Shown here piece after piece: positions 45,985 through 53,654 of a stretch of DNA of 53,654 nt. The position numbers and the translations under genes were made by a program. Under the pieces are notes generated by a model that did not search any database, was not told where the DNA came from, and worked only from the letters and a program-made list of their open reading frames with translations. Source of the DNA: Castellaniella sp. (GTDB lineage Bacteria; Pseudomonadota; Gammaproteobacteria; Burkholderiales; Burkholderiaceae_B); assembly GCF_004321985.1 (NCBI RefSeq), contig NZ_SCQN01000007.1, positions 1 through 53,654 of the forward strand. Reading direction: 5' to 3'. The stretch's first letter is position 1. The number at the start of each line of letters is the position of its first letter.

Positions 45985-47466
45985 TCAGGCGCTTTTGTCG
46001 CTGGCCAACGCCCTCGCCACCAGACCGGCCGGCCGCCGCGACGCGCCGGCACGGGGCTGGGGCCACTCAAAGCGCGGCGACCCTCGGCGCAAGTATTGGC
46101 CACTTCCTCGTTCGGCATGCAACACATTGTTCTCGACGACTACCCGCCCGCGAGAGACAACGACCTCTGGCCACCCCTTGATGACACGGCCCTCATAAGG
46201 CGTATAGCCGACTTCGTCATGAAGATCCGCATGCGCGATGCGGGTTTCCCGGTCAGGGTTCCAAATAGCAAGATCCGCGTCGGCGCCTATCGCGATCCGT
46301 CCTTTTCTGGGAGCGAGCCCATACAGATCCGCGTGATTCGAAGCGGTCAACCGGACAAACTGGTGAATGTCCATCCTGCCCTTGAGCACGCCCTCGCTGA
46401 ACAGAAGCGGCATGCGCAGTTCCAGCCCGGGAACGCCATTGGCCATGTCCTTGAAGGTCGTCTGTTCACCTTTCGGAAGCTTGCCGGTTTTGTCGAACCG
46501 ATACGGCGCATGATCAGATGAATACGTCTGCAAGGTGCCGTCCAGGAATCCCTGCCAGACTGATTCTTGAGATCCAGCATCGCGCGGCGGCGGCGAACAG
46601 CAGAACTTGGCGCCTTCCAGGCCGGCGCGGTCCAGATCCTCCGCCGTCAGGAACAGGTATTGGGGGCAGCTTTCCGCCAGCACGTGCGCCCCCAGATGGC
46701 GGGCGCCGCGAATCAGCTCGACGGTGTCGCCGCCGGCGACGTGCACGATGAGAATCGGCGCATCGAGAAGCCGCGAGAACGTGATGGCGCGATTCGCAGC
46801 CTCGGCTTCGGCCAGCGGGTCGTGCGCCACTGCGTGAAACTTTGGCGCGGTGTGTCCCCGTTCGAGCAGACGCTTCGCCAGCCACTTGATGATGTCGTTG
46901 TTCTCCGCGTGCACCATGACGAGCGCCCCCTGCTCGCGAGCCAATTCCAGCACATCCAGCAACTGGTAGTCGTCGAGCTTCAGGCTGTCATAAGTCATGT
47001 AGACCTTGAGTGACGAAATCCCGCCCCGGATGGCGTCGGGCAAATCGCGGGCCAGGGTCGGCTCGTCGGGATTGGCCAGAATGAGGTGGAACCCGTAATC
47101 GATGACAGCCTTGGTGCGCGCACGCTCGGCATAGTCACGGACGACCTCGGGGATGGACGTGCCGCGGTGCTGCGCCGCAAACGGGATGATAGTGGTGGTG
47201 CCGCCGAACGCCGCCGACACGGTCGCCGAGTAAAAATCGTCGGCGCTCATCACCCCCATTCCAGAGAGTTGCTCCACATGGCAATGGCTGTCGATTCCTC
47301 CGGGCAGCACCCACCGGCCGGCGGCATCGACGTCTCGCGTGCCAGGCGGCAGCTTCGCGGCGATGGCCGCAATACGGCCATCGCGTATTCCAACATCGCC
47401 CTCAATGATCGCGTCGTCGGTCACGATGCGCCCGCGGCGGACAGTCAGATCGAAGCCTTGTTCCAT
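45985..47466 (-). CDS. Dihydropyrimidinase / hydantoinase family amidohydrolase
   Basis: A 493-residue binuclear zinc amidohydrolase that opens hydantoin or dihydropyrimidine rings to N-carbamoyl amino acids. The ligands are present: His61 and His63 in GGIDSHCHVEQ, Lys154 (to be carboxylated) in SSLKVYMTYD, His186 in VHAENN, His242 in IVHVAGGD and Asp318 in YSSDHAPY. The DSHCHVEQ form is seen in dihydropyrimidinase-like enzymes. It lies 21 bases after the D-carbamoylase gene, so the two make the classical two-step hydantoinase pair. The ATG was chosen over a TTG five codons upstream. Confidence 0.92.
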   Translation of the reverse strand: MEQGFDLTVRRGRIVTDDAIIEGDVGIRDGRIAAIAAKLPPGTRDVDAAGRWVLPGGIDSHCHVEQLSGMGVMSADDFYSATVSAAFGGTTTIIPFAAQHRGTSIPEVVRDYAERARTKAVIDYGFHLILANPDEPTLARDLPDAIRGGISSLKVYMTYDSLKLDDYQLLDVLELAREQGALVMVHAENNDIIKWLAKRLLERGHTAPKFHAVAHDPLAEAEAANRAITFSRLLDAPILIVHVAGGDTVELIRGARHLGAHVLAESCPQYLFLTAEDLDRAGLEGAKFCCSPPPRDAGSQESVWQGFLDGTLQTYSSDHAPYRFDKTGKLPKGEQTTFKDMANGVPGLELRMPLLFSEGVLKGRMDIHQFVRLTASNHADLYGLAPRKGRIAIGADADLAIWNPDRETRIAHADLHDEVGYTPYEGRVIKGWPEVVVSRGRVVVENNVLHAERGSGQYLRRGSPRFEWPQPRAGASRRPAGLVARALASDKSA

Positions 47467-47487
47467 GAGTGCGTATCCCAAAAACCG

Positions 47488-48423
47488 CTACGGCAGAGGT
47501 TCGCCCGCCCCGACGCGATCCACGATGAGCCGATAAAATTCAGGCCGACGATGCTTGGCGAAATTGAATACGTGCTTGCGAAAATTCTCGCCAATCCGCA
47601 AATCGGCCTTGACCACGATCACCTCGTCGTCCTCAGTCAGGGCGCGGGCGACCAATTCACCGGTAGGCGCAACGATGACCGAACTGCCTATCATGTGGAA
47701 CCCGTCTTCAGAGCCGCACTTGGCGGCCGCGGCAACCCACAACGCATTCTGGTAGGCATTGGCCTGCAGCGAGATGAGGTGCGTGGTCGTGCGAAGATGG
47801 ACTGGCTCGTTCCAGTGAATATTGACCGAGGGCGTGTTGTAGCCCAGGACGACAATCTCGGCGCTTTGCAATGACAGGACCCTATAGGTTTCAGGCCAAC
47901 GCCTGTCGTTGCACAGGCACATGCCGAAACGCGTATCGTGCAAGTCGAATACCCGAAAACCGAGATCTCCCACCTCGAAATACTTCTTTTCCAGATGCTG
48001 GAACGGCGCCTCCAGCTTGTGGTCGGAATGGCCCGGCAAATGTATTTTGCGGTACTTGCCGATGATGTTCCCAGTTTTATCGACCAGAATGGAGGTATTG
48101 AAACGCCGGCCTTCGGGCGTGAGCTCGGCGTAGCCCAGATAAAAACCCAACCCGAGTTTTTTCGCTTCGTCGAAAAGTGGCTGGACCCGCGGATTCGGCA
48201 TGGTTTTCTCAAAAAACCTGTCCAGCTCACCCTCGTCTTCCATCCAGTAGCGTGGAAAAAAGGTGGTCAGGGCAAGTTCGGGAAATACAACGACTTCCGC
48301 GCCACGGCTTTTTGCCTCGCGCAACATTTCCAATAACCGGCGCACCACGGCCTCACGCGAATCCGCCAGATTTACTGGTCCCATCTGAGCGACGGCCAGT
48401 CCTATCGCGCGATTGCTATTCAT
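47488..48423 (-). CDS. N-carbamoyl-D-amino-acid hydrolase (nitrilase superfamily)
   Basis: A 311-residue nitrilase-fold amidohydrolase that turns N-carbamoyl-D-amino acids into D-amino acids, CO2 and ammonia. It closely resembles the Agrobacterium enzyme as I remember it: FPELALTTFFPRYW, GYAEL, RFNTSILVDKTGNIIGKYRK, KIHLPGH and CNDRRWPE. The catalytic triad is Glu49, Lys126 and Cys171. It is the first gene of the eleven-gene run. D-specificity is an inference from family resemblance. Confidence 0.9.
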   Translation of the reverse strand: MNSNRAIGLAVAQMGPVNLADSREAVVRRLLEMLREAKSRGAEVVVFPELALTTFFPRYWMEDEGELDRFFEKTMPNPRVQPLFDEAKKLGLGFYLGYAELTPEGRRFNTSILVDKTGNIIGKYRKIHLPGHSDHKLEAPFQHLEKKYFEVGDLGFRVFDLHDTRFGMCLCNDRRWPETYRVLSLQSAEIVVLGYNTPSVNIHWNEPVHLRTTTHLISLQANAYQNALWVAAAAKCGSEDGFHMIGSSVIVAPTGELVARALTEDDEVIVVKADLRIGENFRKHVFNFAKHRRPEFYRLIVDRVGAGEPLP

Positions 48424-48663
48424 ATAAACGCTTAGCCTCGAAAATGAGAAACGGGCTGACCACCGAGAATGAGCAATCCGAGAGATTCCGATTCCGGGCG
48501 CCCGCGAATGACGTAGTAGTCAATCATCAGCCAGAACCCCCCGGCTGCCAACTCACTTTTCGTTGCTCTGCATTAAGCCTCGGTTAAGGGCTCTCTGAAC
48601 ACGGCACGGCGCACTGAGGTTCAAAGCAAGGCGACGCGTGGTCGCTGGGCCATACGAGACCCA

Positions 48664-49569
48664 TCAGGTCGGCGTGGCCATCGTACCCAGCTTGGCGGCC
48701 AGCAGCAGCACGCCGCAGATCACGGCGGCCTCGACGGCAAGGACGTTGGCAAAGCCGCGCAGCGCACCCGGCCGGCCGGCATCCAGGCGCACCATCCAGG
48801 CCCAACGATTCCAACTGCCCAAGATCACGACCACGACGACCAGCACGAGTTTGGCCAGCAATACCCACAGGTACGGCGACTCCCAGACGTGATCTGCTCC
48901 GCCGAGCGCGCGAAAAGCATTCACGATGCCCGACGCCGCCGCCAGCGGAACGACAACGGTCGCGAGCGACGAGAGCCGATGAGCCAGCCGACTCTGCTCT
49001 GACGGCGCCCAGCTCTTCCAAAAGCACAAAAGGCGAACGGATACCAAGACCGCACCGACCCACAGGCACGCTGCGAAGACATGTACGGTATGCGCCAAGA
49101 CCGCGAAGCTGAAGAACCCATGGTCAGCCGCATGCCCCGTGGCGGCACGCGCATAGGCAAGCAGGGCCCCGCCGGAACCCCAAAGCACCAGTGCCCATAG
49201 GGGGAGGCCGTCCACCGCCCGCAGCGCGGCGTACCCTGGAAACGCAGCGAACATCAGCATTATCCAGGCGCAGGCCGCCACCCAGGCCATTGCGCCAAAG
49301 TCCGTCCCGGTGAGAACGACCCACAGATATCCGGCAAACTCGGCGGGGCCGGTATCGGTCATGGCCACCGTCGCCACGCTCAGGTAAGCGGCGAGCCCTA
49401 GCCCCAGCACCACGGCGGCAACGCGCAGGATAGCGAGCAGCGGCCGCCTGGCCCGTTGCGGAACCGCGCCAGACACCACCCACACGCCTACCACGACGGA
49501 AAGCGTGGCATCGACCCAGAACGAAAAAAACGGCTGTAACCAGTTGGCGGCCAGACTCACCATGCCCAT
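48664..49569 (-). CDS. copD: CopD family copper-resistance membrane protein
   Basis: A 301-residue integral membrane protein with about eight helices. FSFAVLAHTVHVFAACLWVG and AHRLSSLATVVVPLAAASGI are the CopD hallmarks, with membrane His residues that could pass copper. Directly downstream of copC (three bases between stop and start), the usual arrangement for copper uptake or resistance. ATG 49563 is an alternative start. No CopA/CopB is seen in the window. Confidence 0.9.
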   Translation of the reverse strand: MGMVSLAANWLQPFFSFWVDATLSVVVGVWVVSGAVPQRARRPLLAILRVAAVVLGLGLAAYLSVATVAMTDTGPAEFAGYLWVVLTGTDFGAMAWVAACAWIMLMFAAFPGYAALRAVDGLPLWALVLWGSGGALLAYARAATGHAADHGFFSFAVLAHTVHVFAACLWVGAVLVSVRLLCFWKSWAPSEQSRLAHRLSSLATVVVPLAAASGIVNAFRALGGADHVWESPYLWVLLAKLVLVVVVVILGSWNRWAWMVRLDAGRPGALRGFANVLAVEAAVICGVLLLAAKLGTMATPT

Positions 49570-49572
49570 CCG

Positions 49573-49947
49573 CTATTTGACGGTGAAGGTATAACCGCCG
49601 TGGGTGCGATGACCATCGTCCGCCACCGCGACCCACTGAACCTTGTATTGACCCGGAGACAGTTTCGGCAAAGCGACCTGCATCGACTTGTGGTCACTAT
49701 CCGTGAAATGGGCCTTTTCCGTGTTGACCTGCTTGCCCTGCGCATCCAGCACGTTCAGGCGGCTGAGGGCGGCTTCGATCGGCTCGGTATAGAGAATGGT
49801 GACCGCTGCTGGGGCACTGACGGTCGCATCTGGGGCAGGCGTCTGCTGCGCCGGTTGTGCATGCGCCCAGGCCTGGCCCACGCTTGCAAACAGAAGCAGT
49901 CCCGTGGCGGCCACGATGGAAATTGAAGTCCTGACAATGGGGTACAT
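49573..49947 (-). CDS. copC: CopC-type periplasmic copper-binding protein
   Basis: A 124-residue protein with a signal peptide (to about Ala28, AWA-HAQPAQQ). The mature N-terminus begins with His, as needed for the Cu(II) brace in CopC. VTILYTEPIEAALSRLNVLD and DDGHRTHGGYTFTVK supply the conserved core and the C-terminal His. Methionine-rich Cu(I) motifs are missing, so a Cu(II)-only type is likely. It is co-directional with copD. Confidence 0.9.
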   Translation of the reverse strand: MYPIVRTSISIVAATGLLLFASVGQAWAHAQPAQQTPAPDATVSAPAAVTILYTEPIEAALSRLNVLDAQGKQVNTEKAHFTDSDHKSMQVALPKLSPGQYKVQWVAVADDGHRTHGGYTFTVK

Positions 49948-50065
49948 GGTGATGCCTTATTGGGAAACGTGCTGACGACATTGGCGATCATATCGCGAAC
50001 GCGGCGAATCGACCTGAGACCCACAGACATCCACATGCCTCATTATGAGATGATGAGGATCTGTC

Positions 50066-51685
50066 ATGTGTACGAAGACCATGCAGCTATCCCATCACTC
50101 CGTGCGCAACCACATCGCTAGGTCCATGACGAGATTTGCGTCCATCGGCAGCGCGGCAGTCGTCTTGCTGCTTGCAGGCTGCGCTGGCCTGCCCAAGAAC
50201 GTACAGCGTCCGGTCTCGCATGCGCTCGCGCAACCCGAGAGCACACCGCTGGGACAACTCGTCGAACACAAGCGGCCAGACACGGTGCCACACGATCTGT
50301 CCGGCTTCACTTTGCTGCTCTCGCCCAACAAGGCCTACGCAGGCCGACTCGCAATCACCGAGCAGGCCAGCAAGACACTGGATATCCAGTATTACTCCGT
50401 TCACGTGGACCCCACCGTATCCAGTCTGCTGCGCGCTGTGCGTGCGGCGGCACAGCGCGGCGTACGGGTACGCATCCTGCTCGATGACTTCAATAGCGTT
50501 GGACACGATGCTCAAGTAATGCGCATGGCCAACGTGCACGGTGTGGAAATGCGCATGTTCAATCCGCTACCGGGCAACCGCCGATCCGGCACGTTGCGGG
50601 CGCTGGGATCCCTGGACGACTTCCGGCGCATCCAGCACCGTATGCACAACAAACTGTACATTGCCGACAATGCCTGGGGCATCGTGGGTGGGCGAAACCT
50701 GGGAGATGCATACTTCGGTACGGCCGACGGGCGCGACTTCGTCGACATGGACGTGCTGGCTGCCGGCCCCGTTGTCCGAAGCCTGTCCACGAGCTTTGAC
50801 CGCTATTGGAATAATCCGCTCGCATACCCTGTGGCCTCGCTCATCACGCCCGCTGAACTGGCCCGCCTGCGTGAACCCACCAAGCCTGCCCCCGAGGAAA
50901 CGCAGACCGCATCCCCAACTGCCCCCACCCCGACACCGGCATTGCCCTCTGCGCTGGATCTGGGGTCGCTACCGCTGGTCTGGGCCCCTGCGGGACTACT
51001 GGTGGATAGCCCTCTGAAGCTCGTACCCGAAAGCGATGACCCGCATGCCAATGGCGCCGTGATCGAGGGCCTCCTGTCATTGCTGCACACCGCACAGCGC
51101 GATGTGATCATCGTTTCGCCCTATTTCGTGCCGGGCCCGCAGATGATGGCGCTATTCGCAGATCTGAAAAAGCGTGGCGTTCGCGTTCAGGTACTCACCA
51201 ATTCTCTGTCGTCAACCGATGCGCTGCTGGCGCAGGTCGGCTACGCGCGCCACCGCAAGCAGCTTCTGAAGCTGAATGTGGGACTCTTCGAGATGCGTTC
51301 ACGCCAGCGCACGCGGCTACGCGATACGGTACTGGGCTCCGAGAACGTGGGTTCACGCGCTTCACTGCACGCAAAGCTGGTCATCGTGGATGGACACACC
51401 ATCGCGATTGGTTCCATGAACCTGGATCAGCGCTCCAAGCTGCAGAACACGGAAATTGCGCTTGTGATTCGCAACACGGCACTGGCGCAACAAGCCGCCG
51501 CCCAGGTACAGGCGGTCATCTCAGCGGGCGCATGGAAGGTCGAACTGACACCGGATGGCGCCTTGCGCTGGTACGAGCCGCCCGCCGATCACCCGCGCGT
51601 CGCGGACCATGATCCCGACACCAGTGCATGGCTGCGGCTGCTGGAGAAGGTGCTCACTCCTTTCACGCCGGACGAAATGCTGTAG
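50066..51685 (+). CDS. Phospholipase D-like / cardiolipin synthase-type lipoprotein
   Basis: A 539-residue protein with two HKD motifs: HNKLYIADNAWGIVGG (His194, Lys196, Asp201) and LHAKLVIVDGHTIAIGSMN (His435, Lys437, Asp442), so a complete phosphatidyltransferase site. A long basic N-terminus precedes a hydrophobic stretch with lipobox LLAGC (Cys39), suggesting a lipoprotein. The start at 50066 has GAGGA six bases upstream; ATG 50126 would give a more usual signal-peptide length. A proline-rich linker (about 271-297) separates the halves. Closest to ClsC/YmdC-type proteins in form. Confidence 0.87.
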   Translation: MCTKTMQLSHHSVRNHIARSMTRFASIGSAAVVLLLAGCAGLPKNVQRPVSHALAQPESTPLGQLVEHKRPDTVPHDLSGFTLLLSPNKAYAGRLAITEQASKTLDIQYYSVHVDPTVSSLLRAVRAAAQRGVRVRILLDDFNSVGHDAQVMRMANVHGVEMRMFNPLPGNRRSGTLRALGSLDDFRRIQHRMHNKLYIADNAWGIVGGRNLGDAYFGTADGRDFVDMDVLAAGPVVRSLSTSFDRYWNNPLAYPVASLITPAELARLREPTKPAPEETQTASPTAPTPTPALPSALDLGSLPLVWAPAGLLVDSPLKLVPESDDPHANGAVIEGLLSLLHTAQRDVIIVSPYFVPGPQMMALFADLKKRGVRVQVLTNSLSSTDALLAQVGYARHRKQLLKLNVGLFEMRSRQRTRLRDTVLGSENVGSRASLHAKLVIVDGHTIAIGSMNLDQRSKLQNTEIALVIRNTALAQQAAAQVQAVISAGAWKVELTPDGALRWYEPPADHPRVADHDPDTSAWLRLLEKVLTPFTPDEML

Positions 51686-51688
51686 ATG

Positions 51689-51724
51689 TAGAGGGAGAAG
51701 GGAGAATAGAGGGAGAAGGGAGAA
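51689..51724 (+). repeat. 18-bp tandem repeat (two units), G-run cluster
   Basis: Two exact copies of an 18-base unit (51689-51706 and 51707-51724) follow the phospholipase-like stop. Each unit carries two runs of GGG spaced by AGAA, giving four G-runs in 28 bases, which could form a G-quadruplex on the plus strand. Confidence 0.75.
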
Positions 51725-51760
51725 GCGCCCTCCCGGGAGCTAGTGCACGTCGCTGAATGG

Positions 51761-52243
51761 TCATGGCTTGTCGACATCAACCCTTGCCGTGCCCATCCGA
51801 AGCGCCTTCTGCAACAGCTTGTCCAGCGCGTTGGCAAATGCACGCCTGTCCGCTTGGCTAAGAACTGATGGCCCGCCCGTATCGACGCCAGCGCTCCGCA
51901 ACTCCTCCATCATGTCCCGCATCGTCAGCTGTTCGCTGATGCTGTCGGCGGTGTAGCACTCGCCGCGAGGGCTGAGTACCAGCGCCTCTTTGCGCAGGAC
52001 CTCGCTTGCCAGGGGGATATCTGCGGTAATGACCAGATCGCCGGAAGATGCATGTTCGACGATATAGCTGTCCGCCACATCGAATCCTTGTGGCACCTGG
52101 ACCGCCCGGATCAAAGGGGATGGCGGCGTGCGCAGCATTTGATTGGCTACCAGCGTCAGCGGTTGCTGCAATCGTTGCGCCGCCCGATACAGGATGTCCT
52201 TGATGACGACCGGACAGGCGTCGGCATCAACCCATATCTTCAT
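51761..52243 (-). CDS. YaiI/YqxD family protein (UPF0178, PIN-like fold)
   Basis: A 160-residue protein with the family motifs [38 protein letters not shown] and [17 protein letters not shown]. The acidic residues in VDADACP and ITADIPLA fit a PIN/NYN-like nuclease site. Function is not established. It starts three bases after the ribbon-helix-helix-like gene, so the two probably form one unit. Confidence 0.88.
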   Translation of the reverse strand: MKIWVDADACPVVIKDILYRAAQRLQQPLTLVANQMLRTPPSPLIRAVQVPQGFDVADSYIVEHASSGDLVITADIPLASEVLRKEALVLSPRGECYTADSISEQLTMRDMMEELRSAGVDTGGPSVLSQADRRAFANALDKLLQKALRMGTARVDVDKP

Positions 52244-52246
52244 GAG

Positions 52247-52513
52247 CTAGCCCTTCAGGGCTTCGGTCAGCAGCGTGTTCACCAATTCGTTGACGCTGAT
52301 GTGTTCGGCCTGTGCCTTCGCGTTCAAGGCCGAAATCAGGGGCTGGTGCAGCTTGACGGGGAAGGACACCAGACCGGCGGCATGGTCCAGGCGCCGCTGT
52401 TCGCGACGATCCAGAGCAGGCGCGGCGCCCGCGTAGCGGCTCGGCGGGATCGCTGCATTGAGCTTGCCCATGAGTTTCAGGGCTTTTTGTTTTTCTAGAT
52501 CGGTTTTTTTCAT
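52247..52513 (-). CDS. Small ribbon-helix-helix-like hypothetical protein
   Basis: An 88-residue protein. The C-terminal half, LVSFPVKLHQPLISALNAKA then QAEHISVNELVNTLLTEALK, fits a ribbon-helix-helix DNA-binding unit (one strand, two helices with ISVNELVN at the second). The first 45 residues are basic and polar. I chose ATG 52513; a TTG at 52555 would add 14 residues. No name is known. The YaiI-type gene follows after three bases, as in toxin-antitoxin layouts. Confidence 0.6.
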   Translation of the reverse strand: MKKTDLEKQKALKLMGKLNAAIPPSRYAGAAPALDRREQRRLDHAAGLVSFPVKLHQPLISALNAKAQAEHISVNELVNTLLTEALKG

Positions 52514-52716
52514 GAAGGGCTCGATGCTGAAGTCGGTCGGTGGCAAATTTGCCAAGCCGCATCTTAGAGGATATCGAGGACGAGGACAGGGATTGCCAGA
52601 ATTTGTGCTTCTTGGGTCAGGCCACTTGTGGGCTGGACGGGCCGCGCCGTCTCGGACGTTGGCGTGGTGCAGTGTGAATTAAAATGACCCCTTTCAACCC
52701 ACGCCGGAGACCATCC

Positions 52717-52905
52717 ATGCGCCTGCTCATCGCCTTGCTCCTGCCATGGCTGGCTTTCTTCACCATCGGCCGCCCCCTGGCGGGGATCATCTGCTTGGTC
52801 CTACAGCTCACCTTGATCGGCTGGATCCCGGCGGCGATCTGGGCCGTGTATTCGCTTGGCCAGTACAACACTGATAAGAAGATCGAGAAGGCACTAGGGC
52901 GCTGA
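52717..52905 (+). CDS. YqaE/Pmp3 family membrane peptide
   Basis: A 62-residue protein of two membrane helices: MRLLIALLLPWLAFFTIGRP and AGIICLVLQLTLIGWIPAAI, followed by AVYSLGQYNTDKKIEKAL. It matches the Pmp3/UPF0057 family, linked to membrane potential and salt stress. The start is set by GGAG seven bases before ATG 52717, rather than ATG 52684 without a site. Confidence 0.85.
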   Translation: MRLLIALLLPWLAFFTIGRPLAGIICLVLQLTLIGWIPAAIWAVYSLGQYNTDKKIEKALGR

Positions 52906-53199
52906 GTTACGGGGTAGCTGGAACAGACCTGTCTCGATAGCTGGGCCTTGGGTATGAAGAACAGTTCCTGATGGCTACACCCAAGACTGCGGAAAATAGT
53001 AGAAAGACACGTCTAGGACAATCGTGTTGCACTTCTGGATAGCATTTACCACGACCCGGGTGCGGAAAAATCCACTGGATAATCCCATCTGGGCATCGAT
53101 ATTCGTCACGACCAGCTGCTTTCGGCCAGAAGTGGCCCTTCTGTTTGTATCTATGCGGTGCTGATTCACAATTTACTTTGATTCAGATGTTACGCATCA
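52906..53199. other. 294-base stretch without a convincing gene
   Basis: Base composition drops towards more A and T after about 52960. No tRNA, insertion-sequence end or clear attachment repeat is seen. An open frame of 64 codons on the minus strand (52975-53169) has no recognisable product or ribosome site. Confidence 0.5.
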
Positions 53200-53654
53200 A
53201 TGATCGAATCTCGCTACTGGAAGGAAGACCTCATAGCGCACGCAAGGCGACTGCGCTCATCTAAGAGTCCGCCTAGATGGAGCGAGGGGGCTGTTGTCAA
53301 TTTTGAAAAGGAGCTGATGATCTCCTTTTTCATGATTCGTGTATTGTTGGAGCACAAGAAGACGTCATCTAAATCTCAGAACTATCAGGTGCCGGTTCAC
53401 TGTGCTCCATGGAATGGCAAGCTAGTCACACAACTCAATTTCTGGGATGTTGACGAACTCTATCACTTCGAAAAAGAAGTCGAGAAAAGGGTATCGCTGC
53501 CATTTTTAGCAAACCAATTTATTCATTCTAAGATCATCTATACCTTGCGCGACACGACTCGAAACTGGTCGGAAGTGTTGCTTTGTTCTGATCTTGAGAT
53601 AAAGAAAGCAATCTATAGAATTTCAGTTGAGGAAATTCGCAAGGTATTTATCTT
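53200..53654 (+). CDS. Unknown protein, N-terminal part (cut by window edge)
   Basis: An open frame of 151 codons from ATG 53200 reaches the window end without a stop. It reads MIESRYWKEDLIAHARRLRS, then PPRWSEGAVVNFEKELMISF, NFWDVDELYHFEKEVEKRVS and TRDTTRNWSEVLL-like text near the end (TLRDTTRNWSEVLLCSDLE). Codons with A or T in the third place (TCT, AAA, TTA, ATA, AGA) are far more frequent than in the rest of the window, suggesting recent transfer. I do not recognise the family; from memory similar openings occur in unknown proteins of genomic islands. No ribosome site is clear. Confidence 0.6.
   Translation, partial: MIESRYWKEDLIAHARRLRSSKSPPRWSEGAVVNFEKELMISFFMIRVLLEHKKTSSKSQNYQVPVHCAPWNGKLVTQLNFWDVDELYHFEKEVEKRVSLPFLANQFIHSKIIYTLRDTTRNWSEVLLCSDLEIKKAIYRISVEEIRKVFI

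Noticed and set aside
48518-48523. TTGACT on the minus strand as a -35 for the catabolic operon
   Set aside because: No -10-like hexamer lies 16-18 bases downstream.
52975-53169. 64-codon minus-strand open frame
   Set aside because: No recognisable product, ribosome site or partner; it lies in a low-GC transition region where chance frames are common.

Overview
The window is about 53.7 kb of GC-rich chromosome from a Gram-negative betaproteobacterium, most likely Burkholderiales, family Alcaligenaceae (Bordetella/Achromobacter-like). Three things point there: the gyrA-serC-pheA-hisC-tyrA-aroA-cmk-rpsA-ihfB-lapA-lapB-hldE-hldD supercluster, a short barrel-less OmpA followed by ubiG and gph, and genes for heptose LPS and the ubiquinone pathway. 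The placement rests on remembered gene order, not on a search.

Left part (1-19.6 kb): the start of etfB, a histone-deacetylase-fold hydrolase, mltB facing cysM, a ComEA-like DNA-binding protein, then about 15 kb of housekeeping genes on the minus strand. These cover heptose synthesis and LPS control (hldD, hldE, lapB, lapA), IHF-beta, ribosomal protein S1, CMP kinase, aromatic amino acid, histidine and serine steps (aroA, tyrA, hisC, pheA, serC) and gyrase A. Many neighbours overlap by 1-8 bases, which suggests translational coupling. ompA diverges from gyrA and ends in a strong intrinsic terminator.

Middle part (19.6-36 kb): ubiG, gph, a diaminopimelate dehydrogenase, and an orphan ABC-type ATPase whose Walker A and B boxes are intact while the signature, Q-, D- and H-loops are degenerate, apparently starting at CTG. 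Next come small metabolic genes, a TrmB-type regulator with a four-cysteine cluster and a promoter overlapped by a perfect inverted repeat, a secreted protein of unknown function, and terC behind a recognisable yybP-ykoY (manganese) riboswitch with a terminator. These are followed by a YXWGXW-type envelope protein with a 45-bp tandem repeat, an SPFH/NfeD pair, a Kef-type antiporter, a fosmidomycin-resistance-type exporter and a LysR regulator.

Right part (36.8-48.4 kb): an eleven-gene minus-strand run that looks like a complete uptake and degradation unit for cyclic ureides or imides. Transcription order is N-carbamoyl-D-amino-acid hydrolase, hydantoinase/dihydropyrimidinase, ornithine-cyclodeaminase-like enzyme, five-part branched-chain-type ABC importer (K, H, M, G, F), MmgE/PrpD protein, asparaginase, and a polysaccharide-deacetylase-fold hydrolase. 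The substrate is unknown. This is the best candidate for an undescribed system here.

Right end: copC-copD, a lipoprotein phospholipase-D/cardiolipin-synthase-like enzyme, a ribbon-helix-helix-like protein directly upstream of a YaiI (PIN-like) protein, a Pmp3-type membrane peptide, and then AT-richer DNA with an incomplete unknown gene that may mark the edge of an acquired island.
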